Positions 1 through 5,746 of a stretch of 6,172 nucleotides of DNA are shown piece after piece. Source of the stretch: JBLHUT01 sp047629975 (GTDB lineage: Bacteria > Pseudomonadota > Alphaproteobacteria > Rhodobacterales > Rhodobacteraceae); contig JBLHUT010000215.1 of the NCBI GenBank assembly GCA_047629975.1, forward strand, positions 1 through 6,172, given 5' to 3'. A program made the translations under genes and the position numbers. How positions within the stretch are numbered: the stretch's first letter is position 1; every line of letters starts with the position of its first letter. A model generated the notes under the pieces. That model saw only the letters and a program-made list of their open reading frames with translations, searched no databases and was not told the DNA's origin.

Positions 1-234
1 GCCGCGAAAGGCTTGAATAACCGGAAAATGCGCCGCGGCGACCTTGCGCAGGCCACCGCCCATTCGCGCGGCCATCGCCATCGCGAAAACCGCAAAAAAC
101 CAATAGCGGATCATCACGACCATGAACACGTTGTACTCGGTCGCGAGGTGTCTCGAGATCACGTCCTGAACAGCAAAGATGAAGGTCGTTATGACCATCA
201 AGGTGATGCCAAGCCGCGTGTTCTGTTCGGTCAT
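1..234 (-). CDS. DMT/EamA-family membrane transporter, N-terminal fragment (3' end beyond window)
   Basis: The minus-strand reading frame from an ATG at 234 stays open for 78 codons to the left edge, so only the N-terminus is visible. After a short polar start (MTEQNTRLG) come a hydrophobic helix at about residues 9-24, the segment QDVISRHL, and a second helix at about residues 36-57 with an internal arginine (MIRYWFF). A basic, glycine-rich loop (GGGLRKVAAAHF) follows. This pattern, with the polar QD after helix 1 and the R-Y-W inside helix 2, is typical of the first two helices of drug/metabolite transporter (EamA) proteins, which usually have about ten helices and 280-310 residues. The substrate cannot be told; family members export amino acids, metabolites or drugs. 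The start codon overlaps the mnmD stop as ATGA and has only a weak upstream GGAA, so translation is probably coupled to mnmD. The family call is fairly safe; the specific function is unknown. Confidence 0.8.
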   Translation of the reverse strand, partial: MTEQNTRLGITLMVITTFIFAVQDVISRHLATEYNVFMVVMIRYWFFAVFAMAMAARMGGGLRKVAAAHFPVIQAFRG

Positions 235-914
235 CTGGACAGGGTTCCGATGCTCATGTGCCGTTTGCGGCCGTATCCGGTGCGACGTTCGACGTGAAAC
301 CCTGCATCGGACAGGGCGCGGCGCACGGCACCGGCGGCTGAATATGTCGCGAAACTGCCTGCTTTTGCGGTGTGGGCTGCAACGGCGTTCAGCAACGCAG
401 GCTCCCACAGCTCGGGATTTTTGGCGGGGGAAAAACCATCAAGAAACCACGCATCCGCTGCTCCGTGCCACGCGGGCAGAGTCTGGCGCGCGTCACCGAT
501 GATGACTTGCGCATAAAGATCGGGCGTATCGATGGCCATCCCTTGCGGGTTCCACGCTTGGGTCACCAGCGCGCCCAGTTCAGGGAAAAACGGCGCAAGT
601 GCGCGTTCGGCTTCGGATTTTTGCATCGGAAATGCCTCGAAGCCGGTGTAAAAGAGCCGCCCCTTGATGCCTGTCTCGCGCCAAAGTGCAAGCAGTGCCA
701 AAAGGTTCAGACCGGTGCCAAAGCCAAGCTCGGCCACATGAAACCCGTCGCACAGCCGCTCTGGCAGATTATTGCCCGCCAGAAAGACATGCTGCGTTTC
801 GGCAAGCCCGTCATCGAGGGAATAATACGGATCATCAAAGACCGGCGAGACCGGCACGCCGCTTGCGCGCCACTCAAGCGGGGGCTGCGATGCGTTTGAC
901 TGGTCACTGTGCAT
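231..914 (-). CDS. mnmD: tRNA 5-methylaminomethyl-2-thiouridine(34) methyltransferase MnmD
   Basis: This 227-residue cytoplasmic enzyme should carry out the last step of mnm5(s2)U34 synthesis, the SAM-dependent methylation of nm5U to mnm5U at the tRNA wobble position. The length matches the methyltransferase half of E. coli MnmC (about 245 residues). Visible motifs are HVFLAGNNL (42-50), the SAM-binding loop AELGFGTGLN (61-70), an acidic residue after strand 2 in GFEAFP (E93), GDARQTLP (140-147), the family signature FLDGFSPAKNPELW (157-170), FATYSAAGAVRR (188-199) and the C-terminal GYGRKRHM (213-220). The frame stays open far upstream to 1388, but that part lies antisense to the neighbouring flavoprotein gene and lacks family character. 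I chose the ATG at 914 because AGGG lies 6 nt before it and the protein length then fits. It is divergent from the oxidoreductase gene with a 55-bp gap, and its stop overlaps the transporter start. Confidence 0.93.
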   Translation of the reverse strand: MHSDQSNASQPPLEWRASGVPVSPVFDDPYYSLDDGLAETQHVFLAGNNLPERLCDGFHVAELGFGTGLNLLALLALWRETGIKGRLFYTGFEAFPMQKSEAERALAPFFPELGALVTQAWNPQGMAIDTPDLYAQVIIGDARQTLPAWHGAADAWFLDGFSPAKNPELWEPALLNAVAAHTAKAGSFATYSAAGAVRRALSDAGFHVERRTGYGRKRHMSIGTLSR

Positions 915-920
915 GACGTG

Positions 921-924
921 CCCT
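921..924 (-). promoter_or_regulatory. Ribosome binding site deciding the mnmD start
   Basis: On the minus strand AGGG lies 6 nt before the ATG at 914. It supports this start over upstream in-frame alternatives, which lie within the gene on the opposite strand. Confidence 0.6.
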
Positions 925-956
925 AAAGCTGCTGGATACAAGAGCGGACCATGGGC

Positions 957-961
957 AAGGG
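957..961 (+). promoter_or_regulatory. Ribosome binding site deciding the oxidoreductase start
   Basis: AAGGG lies 8 nt before the ATG at 970. It supports that start over the in-frame ATG at 913, which overlaps the mnmD start codon and would add 19 residues before the nucleotide-binding motif. Confidence 0.55.
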
Positions 962-969
962 CGGGCGGA

Positions 970-1992
970 ATGGCAACAGTAGATGTGACGGTGCGCGGTG
1001 CCGGAATTTTCGGGTTATCGTGCGCATGGCTGATGGTGCAGCGCGGCGCAAAGGTCAGGGTCATCGACCCGTTTGGCGTCGGGGCGGGGTCTAGTGGCGG
1101 CATCGTCGGGGCCTTGGCGCCGCACACGCCGGACCGCTGGAATACGAAAAAGGCGTTCCAGTTCGATAGCCTGATTGCGGCGCAAGGGTTCTGGACGGCA
1201 GTGGAGGCCGCGTCAGGCCTGTCGGCAGGATACGCGCGGCTTGTCGATGAGCGTGCGGTGGCACTTGCGCGGGCGCGGCAGGCCGACGCGGATGAAAACT
1301 GGAAAGGTCTGGCAACCTGGCGGGTCATTGCCGCGCAAGACGTCGACTGGGCACCACCCACGCCCAGCGGTTGGTTGGTCAAGGACACCCTGTCGGGGCG
1401 GGTCCATCCGATGCAGGCCTGTCAGGCGCTGGCGGCAGCGATCACTGCGCGCGGTGGCCAGATCACGCGCGATCAGGCCCCTGACGAGGGGCGTGTGCTT
1501 TGGGCGACGGGTGTGGCCGGCCTTGAGGCGCTTTCTGCGCGGCTTGCGACGAATGTGGGCAACGGCGTGAAGGGGCAGGCGGCACTCTTTGCGCTTGACC
1601 GGCGCGACTTGCCGCAACTGTTTTGCGACGGGGTGCACATCGTGCCACATGCCGACGGGACCACGGCGGTCGGATCGACCTCGGAGCGTGATTATCACGA
1701 CGGGCACAGCACCGACGCGCTGCTTGACGCGCTGATCGTCAAAGCGCGCGCTTTGTGCCCCGATCTTGCGCAAGCGCCGGTGATCCAGCGCTGGGCAGGG
1801 GTGCGTCCACGGGCAAAAAGCCGTGCGCCGTTGCTGGGGGGGTGGCCGGAACGCGCGGGTCATTTCGTGGCGAACGGGGGGTTCAAGATCGGTTTCGGCA
1901 TGGCCCCTGCAATTGCAACAGTCATGGCCGATCTGGTGCTTGATGATCTGGACAGGGTCCCGCCCGAGTTCCGGTTCGATCTGCCGCGCTAA
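970..1992 (+). CDS. FAD-dependent oxidoreductase, DAO family, resembling the MnmC oxidoreductase domain
   Basis: This 340-residue soluble flavoprotein begins with a Rossmann FAD-binding fold. The sequence GAGIFG sits at residues 10-15, within VTVRGAGIFG, and the strand ends in VID at 31-33. Further D-amino-acid-oxidase-like features are GSSGGIVGAL (40-49), a central SGRVHPMQACQAL segment, KGQAALF, GVRPRAKSRAPLLGG near the C-terminus (compare GVRCATRDHLPMVG in E. coli MnmC) and FVANGGFKIGFGMAP as the second FAD contact. Its place back-to-back with mnmD suggests it does the partner reaction, FAD-dependent removal of the carboxymethyl group from cmnm5(s2)U34 to give nm5(s2)U34. That role is inference; related DAO proteins oxidise glycine, sarcosine or other amines. 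The ATG at 970 has AAGGG 8 nt upstream. Two sampled 60-base lines (from 1201 and 1441) are 42/60 and 41/60 GC, higher than lines sampled in the kinase and pncB genes. The TAA stop overlaps the pncB stop on the other strand. Confidence 0.85.
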   Translation: MATVDVTVRGAGIFGLSCAWLMVQRGAKVRVIDPFGVGAGSSGGIVGALAPHTPDRWNTKKAFQFDSLIAAQGFWTAVEAASGLSAGYARLVDERAVALARARQADADENWKGLATWRVIAAQDVDWAPPTPSGWLVKDTLSGRVHPMQACQALAAAITARGGQITRDQAPDEGRVLWATGVAGLEALSARLATNVGNGVKGQAALFALDRRDLPQLFCDGVHIVPHADGTTAVGSTSERDYHDGHSTDALLDALIVKARALCPDLAQAPVIQRWAGVRPRAKSRAPLLGGWPERAGHFVANGGFKIGFGMAPAIATVMADLVLDDLDRVPPEFRFDLPR

Positions 1993-3281
1993 ACCACCAA
2001 TTCCTGTGGCTGCTGGACGCCGACTTCGAACACCCTGCGATAGCGGGCGACCTGATCGGGGGGGCCCATGGCCTTGTTTGGATTGTCCGAGAGTTTGACC
2101 GTCGGGCGACCGTTCACCGAGACCGCCTTGCAGACGATCGAAAACGGTGCAAGCCGGTCGTCTGCGACCAAGCCACGGAAATCATTTGTCATCAAGGTGC
2201 CCCAGCCAAAACTGACGCGCACGCGGCCTGCGAACCTGATTTGCAGCGCGGCCATCGTATCAACGTCAAGCCCGTCAGAAAAGATGACAAGCTTTTTGGT
2301 AGGGTCCTCGCCTTTTGACTTCCACCAGCGGATTGCGGTTTCGGCCCCGGTGGCGGGGTCACCGCTGTCGATGCGAATGCCTGTCCAGCCGGCAAGCCAA
2401 TCGGGCGCGCGATCCAGAAACCCCTGTGTGCCGTACGTGTCGGGCAGGATGATCCGCAGATTTCCGTCGTGCTCTTCCTGCCAGTCCTCAAGGACCTTGT
2501 AGGGCGCATAGGCCAGTTCGGCGTCGGTTTTGGCCAAAGCAGAATAAATCATCGGCAGTTCGTGGGCATTGGTGCCAATCGCCTCGACGTCGCGGTTTTT
2601 CGCAATCAGGCAGTTCGAGGTGCCAACGAATTTGTCCTCGAGCCCTTCGCGCATGGCTTGCACGCACCAGTCCTGCCACATAAACGAATGCCTGCGCCGT
2701 GTGCCGAAATCGGCAATGCGCAGGTTGTCGATTTTGCGCAGGTTCTCGATTTTTTGCCAAAGCTTCGTCATCGCGCGTGCATAGAGGACCTGAAGCTCGA
2801 AATGCTTCATGTCGGCCATCACGGCCCGCGAGCGTAACTCCATCAACACCGAAAGCGCTGGTACCTCCCAAAGCATCACCTCGGGCCAGCTTCCCTCGAA
2901 TGTCAGCTCGTATTGATCGCCGCGGCGTTCAAGGTGATAGGGCGGCAGGCGCATGCCCTCGAACCACTCCATGAAGTCGGCGCTGAACATCTGCCGTTTG
3001 CCGTAGAATGTATTACCCCGAAGCCAGGTGCTTTCTCCGCGGCTCAGGGACAGCGAGCGGATATGATCGAGTTGCTCGCGCAACTCGCCTTCGTCGATGA
3101 GGTTCGCAAGGGGCACGTGCAGCGATCTGTTGATCAAACTGAAGGTGACCGTTGCCGAGGCCCGGTTCTTGAAAACGGATTGACACATCAGGAGTTTGTA
3201 GAAGTCCGTGTCAATCAAGGACCGGACAATCGGATCAATCTTCCATTTGTGGTTCCAGACCCGTCTTGCGATGTCGACCAT
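1989..3281 (-). CDS. pncB: Nicotinate phosphoribosyltransferase
   Basis: PncB joins nicotinate to PRPP, with ATP hydrolysis, to give nicotinate mononucleotide. This is the committed step of the Preiss-Handler route to NAD in the cytoplasm. The 430-residue protein is full length for the PncB type. Recognisable segments are LIDTDFYKLLMCQSVF (22-37), the core loop IADFGTRRRHSF (189-200), FVGTSNCLIAK (218-228), and GTNAHELPM (236-244), whose H240 corresponds to the His that is phosphorylated in enterobacterial enzymes. Further on are the phosphoribosyl-binding RIDSGDP (303-309) and IFSDGLD (333-339), SFGWGTLMTND (357-367), and VKLSDNPNKAMG (395-406). The ATG at 3281 has AGGGGC 8 nt upstream. The gene lies downstream of the sensor kinase in the same direction after 94 bp, long enough for its own promoter. 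Its TAG stop overlaps the TAA of the convergent oxidoreductase. With pncA at the right edge it forms a nicotinamide salvage pair. Confidence 0.97.
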   Translation of the reverse strand: MVDIARRVWNHKWKIDPIVRSLIDTDFYKLLMCQSVFKNRASATVTFSLINRSLHVPLANLIDEGELREQLDHIRSLSLSRGESTWLRGNTFYGKRQMFSADFMEWFEGMRLPPYHLERRGDQYELTFEGSWPEVMLWEVPALSVLMELRSRAVMADMKHFELQVLYARAMTKLWQKIENLRKIDNLRIADFGTRRRHSFMWQDWCVQAMREGLEDKFVGTSNCLIAKNRDVEAIGTNAHELPMIYSALAKTDAELAYAPYKVLEDWQEEHDGNLRIILPDTYGTQGFLDRAPDWLAGWTGIRIDSGDPATGAETAIRWWKSKGEDPTKKLVIFSDGLDVDTMAALQIRFAGRVRVSFGWGTLMTNDFRGLVADDRLAPFSIVCKAVSVNGRPTVKLSDNPNKAMGPPDQVARYRRVFEVGVQQPQELVV

Positions 3282-3375
3282 TGATCGCCGCCCCTATCAT
3301 TGAGCCAACAGCGTAACGCAGCTTATGACCGGAAATAAAGGGGCAGGTGAGCATTACCGGCGCGAAGGGGCCTGT
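3282..3375 (-). promoter_or_regulatory. Leader/intergenic region upstream of pncB with possible hairpin
   Basis: These 94 bp lie between the kinase stop and the pncB start. I see no run of T after a stem that would make an intrinsic terminator for the kinase gene, and no convincing -35/-10 pair. In minus-strand RNA, GCCCCU at 3344-3339 can pair with AGGGGC at 3295-3290 across a loop of roughly 40 nt, covering the Shine-Dalgarno sequence. A second copy of the same GCCCCUU sits at 3371-3365. A short GCGTAACGC inverted repeat (3311-3319) lies in the loop. Regulatory use is speculative. Confidence 0.3.
3290..3295 (-). promoter_or_regulatory. Ribosome binding site of pncB
   Basis: On the minus strand AGGGGC lies 8 nt before the pncB ATG. 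The same bases are complementary to AGGGGC on the plus strand at 3339-3344 and again at 3366-3371, so the site could be masked in the pncB leader RNA. Confidence 0.6.
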
Positions 3376-5652
3376 TCAGACGGTATCGCTTTCCAAAACG
3401 CTTTCGTTTGCGTGCTGTGGTCGGGCCCAGACGGCGATTTCCTGCAATAATGCCATCTTGCGAAACGGTTTTGTCAAATACCCGTTCATCCCGGCATCAA
3501 GGCACCGCTTGCGGTCGGCTTCATAAGCATTTGCGGTCAATGCGATGATGGGGATGGCAGGCCCCCCTTGCCGGGCTTCCAACGCGCGAATCTGTCTGGT
3601 GGCCTCAAGCCCGTCCATGATGGGCATCGACATATCCATCAGGATCAATTGTGGTTTTGCAGAGACAAAGGCGGCCACGGCTGTTGCTCCGTCTTCGGCG
3701 AAAGACATCCTAAGATCGAAAGGCTTGAGCAGTTTTTCGAGCAGAACCCTGTTGGTGCGATTGTCTTCTGCGACCAACACATGCAGCCCGCGCAACTCTT
3801 CGCTTTGAAACGCGGTTGTGTCTGTCGTGGTTTTGGGGAGCGGCTTGGTTGTGGTCACGTCCAGATCGAAGATCAGATCGAGCGTAAAGCACGACCCCTT
3901 GCCTTCGTCGGAGATGACCTTGATCCTGCCGTTCATCGCCTTTGCCAAACGCTGCGAGATGGTCAAGCCCAGCCCCGTGCCACCGAAGCGGTGGGAAATC
4001 GAGGCATCCGCCTGTGTGAACGTGTCGAATATGCTCTTTAGCCGGCTGTCGGAAATGCCGACACCTGAATCCGAAACACTCAGGCCGATTTTGCAGGACC
4101 CGTTCTGTTGTTTTTGCGTCAGGGCGACAACGACGCCACCATTGTGCGTAAATTTGATCGCATTTCCGATCAGGTTCAACATGATCTGGCGCATGCGCCC
4201 CTCGTCGCCCAACACCTTTTTGTCGTCCATTGGCTCAACCGTCAGATTTATGAACAGCCCCTTTGCCTCGGCCACAGGGGACATTAGCGTGACGACATCG
4301 CGCAGGCAGGCTTCCATATTAAAGGGCTCTTTGGCGAGGTCGAGTTTTCCGGCGTCCAGCTTCGAGAAGTCCAGAATATCGTTTATAATTATCAAGAGAG
4401 CCTCTCCCGAACTCGCGATCGTCTGGACCAACGCGCTTTGTTCGGTATCAAGCTGCGTTTCGGTCAGCAATTCCGCCGTGGCGATGACACCGTTCATGGG
4501 CGTGCGGATTTCGTGGCTCATCGTGGCTAGAAATGCGTTTTTGGCATTGGCTGCGGCTTCGGCTTGCTGCCGGGCGGCGGCAAGCCCTGCTTCGCGCTCC
4601 TTTGCCTCGGTGATGTCCCGTTCGACCCCGACAACGTTCAACAAATGTCCTGTGTCATCAAGCAAGGGCGTCAGGCTGGCCTGTACCCAGATTTGTTCAC
4701 CGTCCTTGCGGATATTCATGAGTTCGACGCGGATCGGTTCAAGCCGTTCGCGGGCGGCAACGATTTGTTCGACCGTTTCGGGGTCTGTCAGCGGGCTGTT
4801 CAGCATCGAGGTCGATTGGCCCTTAACCTCTAAAAATGTATAACCCATTGTTCGGGTGAAGGCTTCGTTGACCCAAGTGATGTGCCCGTTGGCATCGGAA
4901 ATAATGACACTGTCGCTGGCCTGTTCGACAACCATGGCAAGTTGCCGGCTGCTTTGTTTGGCCACTTGCAGCATTATGTTTGCCTTTGCGACCTCGTGAC
5001 CTTTTTCCAGAATCGCGCGCTGTGCGCTGGTGCGCCGCCGTTGGGCGCGCTGAACATGCTGGACAAATACAACGATGATATAAGCCAGAAGGCCCGCGGC
5101 CATCGTATCCAGAAAAAGGGAGACATCGTAATGGGGTGCCTGCAGCCAGATCGTGATGTAGGTCTGAAGCAGCAAGGTGACGTAGAGCAGGCACCGCGCG
5201 ACGCTGGCGCGCCAGTGAAGCCCAGCCAGCAGCGCAGCATCCAGAATAGCTGCAAAACAGATTGCTGTTGCGAACATCTTTGCTTCGGGTTGGCTTTGCA
5301 GTGCAAGCCAGATGACATAACTCAGGCTCAGGGCCTGAATGCTGCCTGTAGCCGTTGTAAACCACTGACGCGTCTTCAGGGATGCGCCTTGTGTGTGTTT
5401 GGCCAGATGGTGCAACACGCCACAATCAAGACTTTCACCGGCAAGAACGCAGACCGCAGCAATCAGGGACAGTTCAGGCCCGACAAGGATATAGAACACC
5501 GGAAAAAGACAACCGATCAGAAGTTGACGCATCCAGAAATGGCGGGATCGCCCGATGCAATAACTCTGGAACAGGCCTTCGGGGGTAAGACGCGCCTCGA
5601 AAGCGGCGAGGGCATCATCGCCTAAAGGGATTTCTTTGCTGATGCCGATCAC
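3376..5652 (-). CDS. Membrane-bound PAS hybrid sensor histidine kinase (HisKA-HATPase-receiver)
   Basis: This is a hybrid two-component kinase of 758 residues if it starts at the GTG at 5652. About six hydrophobic helices lie at roughly residues 42-59, 61-78, 101-120, 126-146, 150-170 and 182-199; I do not recognise this sensor region as a named family. A basic coiled-coil-like linker follows, then a PAS/PAC unit (about 238-350, with ISDANGHITWVNEAF and VGVERDITEAKERE). HisKA carries H380 in FLATMSHEIRTPMNG. The ATPase shows the N box (N497 in NLIGNAIKF), DSGVGI (D528) and FGGTGLGL (556-563). The receiver shows AEDN, the phosphoacceptor D673 in LILMDMSMP, T706 and K728 (TKPF). All catalytic residues are present. 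There is no Hpt domain, so phosphotransfer needs an outside partner not seen here. An in-frame TTG at 5703 is an alternative start with no ribosome binding site; the GTG has AGG 9 nt upstream. It lies between pncA and pncB in the same direction. The signal sensed is unknown. Confidence 0.92.
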   Translation of the reverse strand: MIGISKEIPLGDDALAAFEARLTPEGLFQSYCIGRSRHFWMRQLLIGCLFPVFYILVGPELSLIAAVCVLAGESLDCGVLHHLAKHTQGASLKTRQWFTTATGSIQALSLSYVIWLALQSQPEAKMFATAICFAAILDAALLAGLHWRASVARCLLYVTLLLQTYITIWLQAPHYDVSLFLDTMAAGLLAYIIVVFVQHVQRAQRRRTSAQRAILEKGHEVAKANIMLQVAKQSSRQLAMVVEQASDSVIISDANGHITWVNEAFTRTMGYTFLEVKGQSTSMLNSPLTDPETVEQIVAARERLEPIRVELMNIRKDGEQIWVQASLTPLLDDTGHLLNVVGVERDITEAKEREAGLAAARQQAEAAANAKNAFLATMSHEIRTPMNGVIATAELLTETQLDTEQSALVQTIASSGEALLIIINDILDFSKLDAGKLDLAKEPFNMEACLRDVVTLMSPVAEAKGLFINLTVEPMDDKKVLGDEGRMRQIMLNLIGNAIKFTHNGGVVVALTQKQQNGSCKIGLSVSDSGVGISDSRLKSIFDTFTQADASISHRFGGTGLGLTISQRLAKAMNGRIKVISDEGKGSCFTLDLIFDLDVTTTKPLPKTTTDTTAFQSEELRGLHVLVAEDNRTNRVLLEKLLKPFDLRMSFAEDGATAVAAFVSAKPQLILMDMSMPIMDGLEATRQIRALEARQGGPAIPIIALTANAYEADRKRCLDAGMNGYLTKPFRKMALLQEIAVWARPQHANESVLESDTV

Positions 5653-5746
5653 AGTGTGGTGCCTGACCCTGATTGTTGACGGCCCGAAATGGGCAGGCCG
5701 CAATGGCAGGGAAACACGAAATGGTTTGGTTTTTGTGAATCAGGTC
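5653..5746 (-). promoter_or_regulatory. Intergenic region between pncA and the kinase gene
   Basis: These 94 bp hold the alternative TTG start (5703) and a small inverted repeat, CGGCC at 5680-5684 and GGCCG at 5696-5700, with an 11-nt loop. An overlapping GCCC/GGGC pairing with a 5-nt loop is also possible. No T-run follows the repeat in the direction of transcription, so it is a poor intrinsic terminator. I see no clear promoter motif. Whether the kinase is co-transcribed with pncA is open. Confidence 0.25.

Larger units (their letters stand above)
915..969. promoter_or_regulatory. Divergent intergenic region between mnmD and the FAD oxidoreductase
   Basis: These 55 bp separate the two divergent start codons and must carry, or overlap with, promoters for both directions. 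Both ribosome binding sites are recognisable. I could not find a convincing -35/-10 pair in either direction. A TTGACT at 896-901, inside mnmD, resembles a -35 element for the plus strand but has no good -10 at proper spacing. That a promoter lies here is inferred from gene layout, not from motifs. Confidence 0.4.

Noticed and set aside
372..899. Plus-strand open frame (175 codons) opposite mnmD
   Set aside because: The minus strand carries clear MnmD motifs throughout; this frame is very basic and has no family resemblance.
896..901. TTGACT as a -35 promoter element for the flavoprotein gene
   Set aside because: No acceptable -10 hexamer lies 16-18 bp downstream.
913..969. In-frame upstream ATG for the flavoprotein at 913
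   Set aside because: It would overlap the mnmD start and add 19 residues of unlikely composition before the FAD motif; the ATG at 970 is preceded by AAGGG.
915..1388. In-frame upstream extension of mnmD (about 158 residues)
   Set aside because: It runs antisense to the 5' end of the flavoprotein gene, its composition is low in family character, and the ATG at 914 has a good ribosome binding site and gives the usual MnmD length.
3311..3319. GCGTAACGC as a regulator operator upstream of pncB
   Set aside because: The half-sites are only 4 bp and the symmetry does not extend outward; such a repeat is expected by chance.
3818..4843. Long plus-strand open frame (341 codons) antisense to the kinase
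   Set aside because: It is rich in Ser, Arg and Pro with no recognisable motif, and lies wholly opposite conserved kinase domains, as expected for a shadow frame.
4882..5625. Plus-strand open frame (247 codons) antisense to the kinase membrane region
   Set aside because: No recognisable domain, and the opposite strand encodes a coherent membrane and linker region.
5680..5700. Inverted repeat downstream of pncA as an intrinsic terminator
   Set aside because: The stem is only about 5 bp with an 11-nt loop and no T-run follows it on the minus strand.
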